From positions 930,001-994,000 of the forward strand of contig CALOBN010000005.1 of the NCBI GenBank assembly GCA_942491555.1: a DNA stretch of 64,000 bases. Direction: 5' to 3'. The translations under genes and the position numbers were made by a program. Position 1 is the stretch's first letter. Each line of letters begins with the position of its first letter. This document shows positions 42,083 through 51,425 of this stretch, piece after piece. The notes below the pieces were generated by a model. That model was given only the letters and a program-made list of their open reading frames with translations. It made no database searches and was not told the DNA's origin. Source of the stretch: Marinihelvus sp942491555. GTDB lineage: Bacteria; Pseudomonadota; Gammaproteobacteria; Xanthomonadales; SZUA-36.

Positions 42083-45000
42083 ATGATTTCTCCAAAATTC
42101 GCACAATGGCGTACTTTGCTCAGCCAGGCCCCACGCCATAGCCTGTTGTTGATCCTCATGTCGTCGATTATGGCGCCTGCGATGACGCTGGCGCAGGATG
42201 TACGAGACCCTGCGGCGCAGTCGGTAACCGGGTCTGAATCCGACACATTTGCGGCCCCGGATGAGGAACTGCCGGCAGAGTTGCAGGAGCAAGCCCTGCA
42301 GCCATCGCCGGGCGGGCCCGTTCTTGAAGCTCTGCCCCCGCCGCCTCCACCGGAGCCGACTGTCTGGCCCGGCATCGACTCGTTGGCCCTGGCCCTGGCA
42401 CAGCCTGATACCCGGCACGAAACACTGCTGACCGTTGCCGCCTTGTTGGCCTTACCGCGGCGCGCCCCGGTAACGGGTCGGGAAGCTGCACATCTGCGCG
42501 CCCGTGAACTGCTCAGTAATCTCGAATGGATCCAGACCCTTGAAGGTCGTTACGGCATTGCCAGGCCGCGCAGCCCGGCCCTGGACCCGGCTGCCTGGCA
42601 AGTGCAGGCGCAGCTGGACCGGGTTGGACTTGTCGGCAGCTTACTCTCCTCCCCGCTCGGTCCTGGTGCCGATGTTCTGACACGCCAGGTTCTTGATCGG
42701 AAAAACCCGTCGTTGGCGGCAGCAGCGCTGCCGGAACTGCTTTGGGATCTGGAGGTGGAGGCGCCATTGGCCTGGCAGGGCCTGTTGCGGCGACTTGATG
42801 AAGATCCATGGCTGTCTGCTGCGCTGATGGAGCAGGGGGGTGAGTTGTTTGCCTGGCCAAAGCCGGCTGTCGATGAACAACTCGCGATAACAATGCTTAC
42901 CGCTGCAAGCGCGGACCCGGTCACCGGCGCAGGCGCAACAACAGAATCAGACCCCGGCCCGGGTGATCTGCTGCTGCGTGAAGCGATGCAGTCTGTCTCC
43001 GTGATGCTGGCACTGGCCAGCGGTGTTGGCCCGCCTGACGACCACCGTCTCATGCGGCTACGCTTTAGCCTGCTGACGGCTATGCCCGGCCTGGATCTGG
43101 CGCAACGCGCCGAGGCAGACGCTTTGCTGCATATCGCCAGCCTGCTGCATGAGCTCCACGCGCAGGAGTATTTTGTGGCGGTTGAAGGTCTTCTGGCGGT
43201 TGCTGCAAGCCTGGAGAATTATGCCGCCTGGTATCCGGAACGCGCGCCGGCCTTCGCGGCCTGGTTTTCTGAATTATTTACCGTTATTTCAGAAGTCTAC
43301 GGGCGACAGCTGGCCCTGGTGGACCCTGAGTTGAACGCCACGGTGGCCGCCACGTATGACGTCGTGCAGGCCCTCGCGCGTGGCAGCTCTGCAGCTCAGC
43401 GCGTTGGTCTGCGCGTGGCGCTGGGTGATGCGGTAGCTAAATTGTCACTGCTTATTCCGGATCTTGGCTTCTATTTTGATCAGCCCATTCGTGATCCGGT
43501 GGCCGGCGGTGTTGATGCCTGTACTGGCAAGGCGGGCCAACTGGAAGACGATGGCAGTCCGTCCATGACCCGTGATCTTTTTGATGACTGCCAGGCAACC
43601 CTTCTGGGGCTGGCTGATATGGAGGCACGCGAGGCGCAGCTCGCCGGCAGCATGGACGGCCCCTTTGGCCCTTCCCAGCTGCGTCGCGAGTTGGGACTGA
43701 CTGCCGGGCAGCGTATCAACTACGGGATCGGCTATCTGAATGACCGCTATGACACCGGTTGCCCGCTGCCGGACCGGCCTTTACCCAACCCGTTGGAATG
43801 GGCCTACCTGGCAACCTTTATGGCCTGGTTTGCCGAGCAATCGCCGATTTATTTCAAGACACCGGAGAACGAGGTGCGTCTTGCGCGCATGAAAGACATC
43901 GGCAATGAGTTGTTAACTGTCATTACCGAACAGGTCGACTGCCTCGCGGGCGCCGGCGCTGCTGTCAATGATCCCGTGGAACGGATTGCCTCGGATTACC
44001 AGGCCGAATTGCGGGAAATGGCACGTGGTCTTGAAAGCGCACGCGAAGCGTTCCGCGCAAGGATTCTCAAACCCGGTGCCGACCTGCGGCTCGAAGGTGA
44101 TGCGAATCAGTCCACGGCCTATCGGCCGGTCGATTTAACGATAGGTCCCTGTGATGTAACCCAGGTTTGTGAAATGGCCGGTACCCTGAGTTCCACGCGG
44201 GCCCTGACCGGTTTGTTTGAGGACGAGTTCTTATTGGCGGATCAGGCGGGCCTGGGCTCCCTGGAAATCTGCTACGACAACATGGGATGGATTGACCGGC
44301 GCTCGGAACCGGTGCGACCTGATGATGACAACGTGGCTAACTATTATGGTCGCCTGGCGTTTGATCTGCGGGGACGTTTCAGCCTGGACGACGAGGTTTT
44401 TGATCTTTTCGCCTTCCGGTTTGCAACACACCAGGAGTCTCACTACCTGTTTTCTGCGGCGTCTGACGAGGTCCTGGGCGATGCCTGTCCGGTCGAGTGG
44501 GTCGGGACGCGTATCGTGACCGGTTTGCCTGAAGGCGGTCCCAGAATTGTGCCCGACCGACTCACCTATCTTTCTGCGGCAAGAACGTTGCCGTCCCGAC
44601 TGCTGGAAACCAACTGGGACAAGGGTGAAGAGTGGCGCGACCGCTTCGTTACCGGCCTGGGGGTTGAGCGATTGGCCCTGCCGCCACCGCCGGATATCAG
44701 CGCGGCGCTCAATCAACGCCTGGAAGCGCTTTATCGTCAGGAGCGGGCCACACTTTATGGTGTCCTCACCGGTGACGGTGATGGTGCTAACCTGTCCGCG
44801 GAGTTGGAGGACTTATCAACCTTCAAGCTGCTCCTCGGAACCCAGATGATGCTGTTTTATCCGCAGACGCTGATGCAGTCTGACACGCTGCGCGGTGCGA
44901 TTACCGGCCAACAGGGTTTGCTGGACCGGCGTCTGGTGACGCGTGCCCGCCAGCAGGAAATACCGGTCGATGAACTGCTCGAGTCCGCCGATGCGGGCAT

Positions 45001-45214
45001 TCAATCATTCCGCAAACAATGGGGGGACGTGCCTGAGGCGGTGCGTCGGCAGGGTTCTGTATCAGACAGTGTCGCGCACGGCCTGCTCAGGCTGAAAGCC
45101 ATCAACGAACAATTTTTTGCCTCACCGCTGGCACCGCTGGACAACCGTTCAGCGCCGCTTACGCGTCCCGAAGACCAGGCCAGCGAAGAACAAGCCGCAG
45201 AGCAGGAGCTGTAA
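42083..45214 (+). CDS. Large secreted protein of unknown family (1043 residues)
   Basis: The product starts with a signal peptide (SLLLILMSSIMAPAMTLAQ) and a low-complexity Glu/Pro linker with PPPPPPEP near residue 90. The rest is mainly helical and Ala/Leu/Asp-rich with scattered cysteines (DACTGKAG, DDCQATL, GCPLPDRP, QVDCLAG, GPCDVTQVCEM, DACPVEW), some of which may pair in the periplasm. About residues 700-830 look like a beta-rich domain (SLEICYDNMGWIDRRSEP, GRLAFDLRGRFSLDDEVF). No family is recognised. Its 3' end overlaps the converging DUF2069 gene by 66 bases. Confidence 0.7.
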   Translation: MISPKFAQWRTLLSQAPRHSLLLILMSSIMAPAMTLAQDVRDPAAQSVTGSESDTFAAPDEELPAELQEQALQPSPGGPVLEALPPPPPPEPTVWPGIDSLALALAQPDTRHETLLTVAALLALPRRAPVTGREAAHLRARELLSNLEWIQTLEGRYGIARPRSPALDPAAWQVQAQLDRVGLVGSLLSSPLGPGADVLTRQVLDRKNPSLAAAALPELLWDLEVEAPLAWQGLLRRLDEDPWLSAALMEQGGELFAWPKPAVDEQLAITMLTAASADPVTGAGATTESDPGPGDLLLREAMQSVSVMLALASGVGPPDDHRLMRLRFSLLTAMPGLDLAQRAEADALLHIASLLHELHAQEYFVAVEGLLAVAASLENYAAWYPERAPAFAAWFSELFTVISEVYGRQLALVDPELNATVAATYDVVQALARGSSAAQRVGLRVALGDAVAKLSLLIPDLGFYFDQPIRDPVAGGVDACTGKAGQLEDDGSPSMTRDLFDDCQATLLGLADMEAREAQLAGSMDGPFGPSQLRRELGLTAGQRINYGIGYLNDRYDTGCPLPDRPLPNPLEWAYLATFMAWFAEQSPIYFKTPENEVRLARMKDIGNELLTVITEQVDCLAGAGAAVNDPVERIASDYQAELREMARGLESAREAFRARILKPGADLRLEGDANQSTAYRPVDLTIGPCDVTQVCEMAGTLSSTRALTGLFEDEFLLADQAGLGSLEICYDNMGWIDRRSEPVRPDDDNVANYYGRLAFDLRGRFSLDDEVFDLFAFRFATHQESHYLFSAASDEVLGDACPVEWVGTRIVTGLPEGGPRIVPDRLTYLSAARTLPSRLLETNWDKGEEWRDRFVTGLGVERLALPPPPDISAALNQRLEALYRQERATLYGVLTGDGDGANLSAELEDLSTFKLLLGTQMMLFYPQTLMQSDTLRGAITGQQGLLDRRLVTRARQQEIPVDELLESADAGIQSFRKQWGDVPEAVRRQGSVSDSVAHGLLRLKAINEQFFASPLAPLDNRSAPLTRPEDQASEEQAAEQEL

Positions 45215-45532
45215 GCCCGCTGCCAGGCGTTCCGGCGGATCAGCCCAGAACTCCATAAATCCGAACATGGCGAGAAACAGCGTTATATAGCCAGCCCAGA
45301 TCAGACCCCGTGGCTGAAGCTTCACAATGGCGGGCAAAGGCAGCAGCATGGGAATCACGATGATCGTGGCGAGGATCAGGTTGTGTTTGCCATAGGGCTG
45401 CGGCAACAAGGCAATCCAGGTGAATTGCCACAGCACCAGCGCCAGCCAGGCGGCGCGGCCCAGTTGCCGGCCAGCTGATTCACTCATCAACGGCTTGCCT
45501 GCACCGGTGTTGTTTGTCGCAGATTTACTCAT
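45149..45532 (-). CDS. DUF2069 membrane protein
   Basis: The 127-residue protein has four hydrophobic helices (from WLALVLWQFTWIALLP to LLLCGLFFAGLVFG) and ends in a basic TRKRR. DUF2069 proteins are small inner-membrane proteins commonly next to wrbA, arsC and yihY in Pseudomonas and relatives, the same setting as here. A second start at 45487 is possible. The coding sequence overlaps the converging 1043-residue gene by 66 bases. Confidence 0.8.
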   Translation of the reverse strand: MSKSATNNTGAGKPLMSESAGRQLGRAAWLALVLWQFTWIALLPQPYGKHNLILATIIVIPMLLPLPAIVKLQPRGLIWAGYITLFLAMFGFMEFWADPPERLAAGLQLLLCGLFFAGLVFGTRKRR

Positions 45533-45569
45533 TTCAGATTTGCCCGTTTAAAGTTTGCTCAGAAAGTAC

Positions 45570-46163
45570 TTAAGACCCGCTCAAGCGCAATGCGGCTTTC
45601 GCGACCCGCCGTCCCAGTGCGCGGCACAGGTCTTTCTCGTCATCGTCCATAGGCCGGTCACCGTCCTTGCCGGTCAGGTAACCAGCGCCGTAGGGACTGC
45701 CGCCACCGCGGGTTCGGGTCAGGCCCGGTTCCGAATAGGGTATGCCAACGATCAGCATGCCGTGGTGAAGCAAGGGAATCATCATGCTCAGGAGGGTGCT
45801 TTCCTGGCCGCCATGCGGGCTGCTGGAACTGGTGAAGACGCCGGCAGGTTTGCCGCTTAGCGTACCGGAGAACCACTCGGCCCCGGTTCCATCCAGAAAG
45901 TACTTAAGTGCCGCTGACATATTCCCAAAGCGTGTCGGGCTGCCTAGCACCAGTCCGCCGCATTCCTCCAGGTCGGCCGGCTCAACCCAGGCTGGCCCCT
46001 GGTCGGGCAGATCTACTTCGTGTGCTTTGCGGCCATCGTGCACGGAAGGAACCGTGCGCAGGCGGGCGGTTACCCCGGCCACACTCTCCACGCCCTGAAC
46101 GATCTGGCGGGCCATCTCCCGGGTATGTCCCTCGCGGCTGTAGTACAGGACCAGTATTTCCAT
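45570..46163 (-). CDS. wrbA: NAD(P)H:quinone oxidoreductase, WrbA type
   Basis: The 197-residue flavodoxin-fold protein has the FMN phosphate loop YYSREGHTREMA, the GSPTRFGNMSAALKYFLD loop near residue 80, and FTSSSSPHGGQESTLLSM near 115, all typical of WrbA. It reduces quinones by two electrons, protecting against redox cycling. ATG 46163 (MEILVLYY) was chosen; it lies one base after the arsC stop, so the genes are one unit. Confidence 0.93.
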   Translation of the reverse strand: MEILVLYYSREGHTREMARQIVQGVESVAGVTARLRTVPSVHDGRKAHEVDLPDQGPAWVEPADLEECGGLVLGSPTRFGNMSAALKYFLDGTGAEWFSGTLSGKPAGVFTSSSSPHGGQESTLLSMMIPLLHHGMLIVGIPYSEPGLTRTRGGGSPYGAGYLTGKDGDRPMDDDEKDLCRALGRRVAKAALRLSGS

Positions 46164-46164
46164 T

Positions 46165-46518
46165 TCAGAGAATCTCCAGTATGGCTTCGGGTGGCCGCCC
46201 CAGTGCGGCTTTGCCATTGGCAAGGACGATGGGCCGCTCGATCAGTTTCGGGTGGGACACCATGGCGTCAATAAGTGCGCTGTCACTCAGTGAATCGTCC
46301 GCCAGGCCCAGCGCCCGGTATTCCGGCTCACCCTTGCGCATTAATGCCCGCGGACTAAGATCGAGCAGCCTCAGTATCTGTGTAAGCTCCTGCGCTGAAG
46401 GGGGATGCTCCAGATAGGCGATAATCTCCGGCTCGATGCCGCGTTCGCTCAACAGGGCCAGCGTGGCACGAGATTTGGAACAACGGGGGTTGTGCAGAAT
46501 CCTGACGGTCATGGTCAC
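46165..46518 (-). CDS. arsC: Arsenate reductase, ArsC (glutaredoxin) type
   Basis: The 117-residue protein opens with the catalytic HNPRCSKSR motif and later has the LSPRALMRKGEPEYR helix and a HPKLIERPIV strand of the ArsC/Spx fold. It would reduce arsenate with glutathione and glutaredoxin, although chromosomal copies next to wrbA may have another role. ATG at 46512 is an alternative start two codons in. Confidence 0.92.
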   Translation of the reverse strand: MTMTVRILHNPRCSKSRATLALLSERGIEPEIIAYLEHPPSAQELTQILRLLDLSPRALMRKGEPEYRALGLADDSLSDSALIDAMVSHPKLIERPIVLANGKAALGRPPEAILEIL

Positions 46519-46621
46519 TTCCTGAGGCTGGCATAAGACAATGCCAGAAATGAGCTCAAGTGCTCGTTAAAAGCAGGGATGGGGTCGGTTACACTGTCGC
46601 GCAAGGCTGACGAGAGGCAAC

Positions 46622-47890
46622 ATGACGGAACAAACGCATCACGGGAAGATTCGCGAGGTCTTTACTAATGTGGACAGTACACGTCGCCTGGCGCGTCATG
46701 CCTGGAGCCATTTCCAGAAGGACCGGTGTTTCGCCGAGGCCGCTTCTCTGAGTTACACGAGCCTGTTGTCACTGGTGCCTCTGCTGGCCGTGGTTTTTGG
46801 GATTGTCTCGGCGTTTCCCGTTTTCGACAGCTGGTCCGGCCAGCTCCAGGCATTTGTCTTTCGGAACCTGGTCCCGGAAGCCAGCAGCCAGCTGCAAAGC
46901 ACTTTTGACCAGTTCCTCGACAGTGTCAACCGCCTGACGCTCACCGGAACCCTGGTACTGATTTTCACCGCGCTCATGCTGATGATGCGTATCGAAAAGT
47001 CCCTGAACCTGATTTGGCGGGTACCCAAACCCCGCCCATTTGTGCAAAAGGTCACGATGTACTGGGCTGTGCTCACCCTTGGCCCCCTGGCATTGGGCGG
47101 CGCTGCTGCCCTGAGTGCCCAACCGCTGCTCGATACGTTGGGTGGTGGAATCATGGACACGAGCAGCATGCGTGATGCGGGCATATTTGTGCTCACCTGG
47201 GTGGCCTTCGGATTGATGTTCCTGTTGGTGCCCAACTGCAAGGTGCCGTTCAGCTATGCGGCCCTGGGCGCGTTACTCTCCACGATACTGTTTACCGCGG
47301 CCAAGATCGGCTTCGTGGTCTACGTCAGCCGGGCCAGTTTCAGCGTAATTTACGGCGCCCTGGCCACGATTCCGATTTTTCTGTTCTGGCTGTATATCGT
47401 GTGGGTCGTGATCTTGCTGGGCGCGATTCTGGCAGCCGCCCTGACCACGTTTACTGATCAGGGTGATGACTGGGAATGGTCTGATGTCTGGCAGTTCCTG
47501 TTCGTTTTTCGCATTCTTGGACACCTTCACGAGGCCCAGGTGAACGGTGAGGCAATGACGCTGGAGACCCTGCTCGATAAAGAGCCCGGCATACCTTCAT
47601 CCCGGCTTCAGGACATGCTCCGTAAGCTTGAAGAGGAAAAGTTAATCACTCAGAACAAAGACAGCGACTGGTTACTTACCCGCGATCTGTCGCACTTCAG
47701 CCTTCGCGACTTGTATGCCGCCGGTGAGTACCATTTGCCCATCGATAAAACACCGGGTGTGCCAAGCAAAAGCCCCTGGGACGCAGCCTTCATGAGGCTG
47801 CTTAACGCTCCGCAACTGAATCTGGATGCCAGTCTCGCCTCGCTTTATGAACAGGCAGGGTCGGCTGATGAGAAGGAACACCAACAATGA
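46622..47890 (+). CDS. YihY/BrkB family inner membrane protein
   Basis: The 422-residue protein has the YihY core: ASLSYTSLLSLVPLLAVVFG (about residue 41), then six hydrophobic helices, a PNCKVPFSYAALGALLSTI segment and IPIFLFWLYIVWVVILLGA. A cytoplasmic C-terminal domain of about 130 residues looks like a winged helix (EPGIPSSRLQDMLRKLEEEKLIT). Once mistaken for RNase BN, the family is of uncertain function. Its stop overlaps the next start in an ATGA. Confidence 0.88.
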   Translation: MTEQTHHGKIREVFTNVDSTRRLARHAWSHFQKDRCFAEAASLSYTSLLSLVPLLAVVFGIVSAFPVFDSWSGQLQAFVFRNLVPEASSQLQSTFDQFLDSVNRLTLTGTLVLIFTALMLMMRIEKSLNLIWRVPKPRPFVQKVTMYWAVLTLGPLALGGAAALSAQPLLDTLGGGIMDTSSMRDAGIFVLTWVAFGLMFLLVPNCKVPFSYAALGALLSTILFTAAKIGFVVYVSRASFSVIYGALATIPIFLFWLYIVWVVILLGAILAAALTTFTDQGDDWEWSDVWQFLFVFRILGHLHEAQVNGEAMTLETLLDKEPGIPSSRLQDMLRKLEEEKLITQNKDSDWLLTRDLSHFSLRDLYAAGEYHLPIDKTPGVPSKSPWDAAFMRLLNAPQLNLDASLASLYEQAGSADEKEHQQ

Positions 47891-48372
47891 AAACAATGAT
47901 TTCCGTTTTGGCTGCTGCGCTGGCGCTGCTCCTGACAACCAGCGAAATTTCTGCGCAGGAAACAGCAGCGCCCGTAAGCCTGCAAATCGAGTTGCTCGAT
48001 GGCAGCACGCTGGACCTGGAGGAGCTGCGTGGGCAATGGGTGGTGGTGAACTACTGGGCCACCTGGTGCGCCCCTTGCCGCAAGGAAATTCCGGATTTGA
48101 GTGAATTGCACGATCGCGCCGCCAACATCACGGTGGTGGGCATTGCCTACGAGGATACCGAGCTGTCGGAATTCATTACCTTTCTGGATGAACTAAAGCC
48201 GAGCTACCCCAACGGCCTGGTCGATGTTTATAACCCGCCAGCCGCCTTTGGTACGCCGCGTGCGCTGCCGACAACCCATCTTTTGAATCCTGAAGGTGTA
48301 CCGGTCAAAACCTTTGTCGGGCCAGTCACCGGCGTACAGATCGAGGCGTTTATTGCGGATCTGGAATCGTAG
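47887..48372 (+). CDS. TlpA-type periplasmic thioredoxin
   Basis: The 161-residue protein has a signal peptide ending SAQE and a thioredoxin domain with the redox motif WCAPC in NYWATWCAPCRKE and a cis-proline in RALPTTHLL. It probably transfers electrons to or from disulfides of exported proteins. Translation is coupled to yihY through the ATGA overlap. It converges on rnhB with 11 bases between stops. Confidence 0.88.
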   Translation: MKTMISVLAAALALLLTTSEISAQETAAPVSLQIELLDGSTLDLEELRGQWVVVNYWATWCAPCRKEIPDLSELHDRAANITVVGIAYEDTELSEFITFLDELKPSYPNGLVDVYNPPAAFGTPRALPTTHLLNPEGVPVKTFVGPVTGVQIEAFIADLES

Positions 48373-48383
48373 CTTTCCCGGGC

Positions 48384-48983
48384 TCAATCCGCTTCCAGTA
48401 ATCTCCTGACTGGTGCAAAGCTGCGCCGGTGTGCGTCGCAGGGACCAAAGCGTTCCAGGCATTCGATGTGGGCCGCCGTGGGATAGCCCTTGTGCCGGTC
48501 GAATCCATAGTCCGGAAAGCGCTCATGCAGCTCAATCATAAGCCGGTCCCGGTGTACCTTGGCCAGGACCGAGGCGGCAGAAATGCTCGGCTCCAGCCCA
48601 TCTCCGCCCACCAGCGCGCGCGCTGGGCAGGGCAGGGCAGCGGGCAGGCGGTTACCGTCAATCAGCACCAGCCCGGGCTGTGGATCCAGGGCCATGACGC
48701 AGCGCTGCATGCCGCGCAGGGTTGCGCCGAGAATGTTGTAACGCTCAATTTCATCCAGTCCCACCGACTCGATATGCCATGCCAGGCTCGATTCCTGAAT
48801 CGGTATAAACAGGTCTTCACGCTGTCGTGCGCTGAGCCGTTTTGAATCATCCAGGCGCTTGAGTCCATGACTTGCGGGCAGAATTACCGCGGCGACGACA
48901 ACAGGACCCGCAAGCGGTCCGCGCCCGGCTTCGTCCACACCCGCAACCAGGTTTGTACCCAGGGGACGGTTCGCCTCAGGCAC
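48384..48983 (-). CDS. rnhB: Ribonuclease HII
   Basis: The 199-residue enzyme has the DEDD active-site blocks AGVDEAGRGPLAG, LDDSKRLSA and VLIDGNRLP, and a C-terminal AHIECLERFGPCDAHRRSF. It removes ribonucleotides from DNA. GTG 48983 gives the normal family length and overlaps the end of lpxB by eight bases; longer starts lie inside lpxB and add 52 unrelated residues. Confidence 0.94.
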   Translation of the reverse strand: MPEANRPLGTNLVAGVDEAGRGPLAGPVVVAAVILPASHGLKRLDDSKRLSARQREDLFIPIQESSLAWHIESVGLDEIERYNILGATLRGMQRCVMALDPQPGLVLIDGNRLPAALPCPARALVGGDGLEPSISAASVLAKVHRDRLMIELHERFPDYGFDRHKGYPTAAHIECLERFGPCDAHRRSFAPVRRLLEAD

Positions 48984-50133
48984 GATTAATCTGGAGCAGG
49001 TCCGCGATGGCCTGCGCTGCGCTGGAAGCTGCGTTGCACTTAAGTTCTTCGTGGATCGCTTTGAAGCGTGCCTGCAGGTCTGCACAGCGCACCGGGTCAT
49101 CGAGCCACAGGCGGACTGCCCGGGCGATTGCCGGGCCATTCGCGTCTTCCTGAATCAGTTCAGGGACCAGTTGCTCACCCGCGAGGATATTGGGCAGGGC
49201 AATAAAAGGGCTTTTCAATAGCTTCAGGCCGCGCATCAGCCATTGCGTGGTGGGGGATACCTGGTACACCACGACCATGGGCCGGTTCACCAGCAAGCAC
49301 TCAAGCGTGGCGGTTCCGGAGGCACAAACCACCACATCTGCGGCGGCCATTACCTCAAGCGAACGGCCAATCTCAATGTCGCAATTAAGCGTAGCGTACG
49401 CTGCGGCGGCGGTTCGAAACAGTTTGGCGGTCCGCTCATCGGCCAGCGCTGCGATGAACCTGACCGCAGGATCGCGCCCGGCCAGCACAGCGGCTGCTTT
49501 AATCAGGTCAGGCGCCAGTCGCGATACCTCTGACGCACGGCTGCCGGGTAGCAGGGCAATATATGGGCCGTTTTCGGCCAGTCCGAGGTTTTGCCGGGCC
49601 TGCATGCGGTCCGGGTTGTTGGCAATCACGTCGGCCATCGGGTGACCGGTATAGCGCGCCTTCACGCCACGGGCCTCAAGAAAAGCCGGCTCAAAGGGGA
49701 ACAGGCACAGCACCAGGTTGGTCGCACGGGCAATTTTTTTGGTGCGTCCTGATCGCCACGCCCACACCGTGGGGCTGACATAGTGCACGGTAGGGATTCC
49801 TGCGCGTTTGACCTTTATCTCCAGGCCAAGATTGAAATCCGGGGCATCGATACCGATCAGCACGTCGGGTTGTTCTGCGATCAGGCGCGCCAATAATGCG
49901 CGTCGTAATTTGACCAGCCTGGGGAGATGCTTGACTACTTCCGACAGGCCCATGACCGAGAGTTCTTCGCGGTCCCACCAGGTTTCAAAGCCGGCCCGGC
50001 GCATATGCTCACCACCAATACCGCAAAACCGGGCCTGTGGATAATGGCGGCGTAATGCTGCAATGAGTTTGCCGCCGAGCTGGTCCCCGGAGGCTTCGCC
50101 GGCAACCAGGGCGATGATGGGTTGACCGCTCAT
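48976..50133 (-). CDS. lpxB: Lipid-A-disaccharide synthase
   Basis: The 385-residue GT-B glycosyltransferase begins LVAGEASGDQLGG, then has the FCGIGGEHMRRAGFE block, IGIDAPDFN, LLPGSRASEV and a late CASGTATLE nucleotide site. It joins UDP-diacylglucosamine with lipid X to form the lipid A disaccharide. It lies 33 bases after lpxA, a gap occupied by two short palindromes. Confidence 0.96.
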   Translation of the reverse strand: MSGQPIIALVAGEASGDQLGGKLIAALRRHYPQARFCGIGGEHMRRAGFETWWDREELSVMGLSEVVKHLPRLVKLRRALLARLIAEQPDVLIGIDAPDFNLGLEIKVKRAGIPTVHYVSPTVWAWRSGRTKKIARATNLVLCLFPFEPAFLEARGVKARYTGHPMADVIANNPDRMQARQNLGLAENGPYIALLPGSRASEVSRLAPDLIKAAAVLAGRDPAVRFIAALADERTAKLFRTAAAAYATLNCDIEIGRSLEVMAAADVVVCASGTATLECLLVNRPMVVVYQVSPTTQWLMRGLKLLKSPFIALPNILAGEQLVPELIQEDANGPAIARAVRLWLDDPVRCADLQARFKAIHEELKCNAASSAAQAIADLLQINRA

Positions 50134-50142
50134 GCTCAGGCC

Positions 50143-50165
50143 TGACCCCGGTCAGTGCCAGGCAC
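50143..50165. repeat. Two adjacent short palindromes between lpxA and lpxB
   Basis: TGACCCCGGTCA (50143-50154) and GTGCCAGGCAC (50155-50165) are each self-complementary and directly abut. A related GTGCCAGACAC occurs at 39361-39371, so they may belong to a dispersed REP-like sequence. Confidence 0.4.
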
Positions 50166-50166
50166 G

Positions 50167-50940
50167 CTAGCGAATAATGGAGCGATCGGCCTGGTCGATA
50201 AAGTCAACAACGATTTGCAGCTCCTGCGCATCTTTGGCCATGTCCGCAAGGATTTCCCTGGCCTCTTCAAGCGTGTTCCCGGAGCGGTACAGCACACGGT
50301 AGGCGCGGCGCACGTTCTGGATCTGCTCCGCTGTGTAACCGCGACGACGCAGGCCTTCGGTATTTACGCCACGCGGATGTGATTTCTCGGGCGAGACGGT
50401 GACATAAGGCGGAACACTGCGGTTCACCAGGCTGGAGAAGGATACAAAGGCGTGCGCGCCGATTTCGCAAAATTGATGAATTTGCGCGAACCCGCTGAGA
50501 ATGGCGTAGTCGCCGATGGTGACATGTCCAGCGAGGCTCGCGTTGTTGGCCATGATGATGTTGTTGCCAAGCTGGCAGTCATGAGCAATGTGCACATAGG
50601 CCATGATCCAGTTGTCATTGCCGATGCGCGTGACACCACCGTCCTGGAGAGTGCCCCGGTTCAGGGTACAGAATTCACGTATCAGGTTGTTGTCACCAAT
50701 AGTCAATTCCGTGTCTTCACCCGCATATTTTTTGTCCTGCGGGGCCTCGCCGATCGAGTTGAACTGATAGATCCGGTTGTTGCGGCCGATGGTGGTGCGC
50801 CCATTAATAATCACATGCGGGCCGATCCAGCTCCCGGCACCGATGGTCACGCCCGGACCGATGATGGACCAGGGGCCGATCTCCACGTCATCAGCAATCT
50901 TTGCTTGCGGGTCGACAATCGCCATTTCATGAATTGCCAT
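50167..50940 (-). CDS. lpxA: UDP-N-acetylglucosamine acyltransferase
   Basis: The 257-residue left-handed beta-helix protein shows hexapeptide repeats throughout (IGPWSIIGPGVTIGAGSWIG) and the catalytic histidine in VHIAHDCQLGNN. A C-terminal helical part (LRRRGYTAEQIQNVRRAYR) completes the trimer. It catalyses the first acylation of lipid A synthesis. It follows fabZ after 2 bases. Confidence 0.96.
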   Translation of the reverse strand: MAIHEMAIVDPQAKIADDVEIGPWSIIGPGVTIGAGSWIGPHVIINGRTTIGRNNRIYQFNSIGEAPQDKKYAGEDTELTIGDNNLIREFCTLNRGTLQDGGVTRIGNDNWIMAYVHIAHDCQLGNNIIMANNASLAGHVTIGDYAILSGFAQIHQFCEIGAHAFVSFSSLVNRSVPPYVTVSPEKSHPRGVNTEGLRRRGYTAEQIQNVRRAYRVLYRSGNTLEEAREILADMAKDAQELQIVVDFIDQADRSIIR

Positions 50941-50942
50941 CG

Positions 50943-51407
50943 TCAGCGCCCTGCACAGACCATTTTGCAGCTGGCAGCCCGCTTGCCGTCGACTTCTGCA
51001 AACCCTTCGAAGAAGCCCATGCCCCGCTTACGTTTTATTTCCTTGGCGGTCAATATCAACTGATCGCCAGGAATCACCGTTCGCGTAAAGCGTGCTTCCT
51101 CTATCTTTGCCAGGTAATACAGGCCGCCACCCGGGATGCCCTCGGTCATCAGAGCGCCCAGGATACCCGCGGCCTGGGCAATGGCCTCGACAATCAACAC
51201 GCCGGGCATCACAGGGTTGTCGGGAAAGTGGCCCTGAAAATAAGGTTCGTTGAAAGTCACATTCTTGACCGCACGAATCACACGTTCCGGCTCGGCCTCC
51301 CAGTCCAGCACCCGGTCGACCAGGAGAAAAGGATATCGATGAGGAATCAGGAGCTTAATCTGCTCTGTCTCAAGTGGGCCGCTGCTGGGAAGAGTAAAGT
51401 CATTCAT
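50943..51407 (-). CDS. fabZ: 3-hydroxyacyl-ACP dehydratase
   Basis: The 154-residue hotdog-fold enzyme has the active-site helix GHFPDNPVMPGVLIVEA with catalytic His and Glu, preceded by LLIPHRYPFLLVDRV. It dehydrates 3-hydroxyacyl-ACP, drawing the lipid A precursor pool toward membrane fatty acids. It lies 18 bases after lpxD. Confidence 0.96.
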   Translation of the reverse strand: MNDFTLPSSGPLETEQIKLLIPHRYPFLLVDRVLDWEAEPERVIRAVKNVTFNEPYFQGHFPDNPVMPGVLIVEAIAQAAGILGALMTEGIPGGGLYYLAKIEEARFTRTVIPGDQLILTAKEIKRKRGMGFFEGFAEVDGKRAASCKMVCAGR

Positions 51408-51425
51408 TATTGTTACCTGCTTGGC

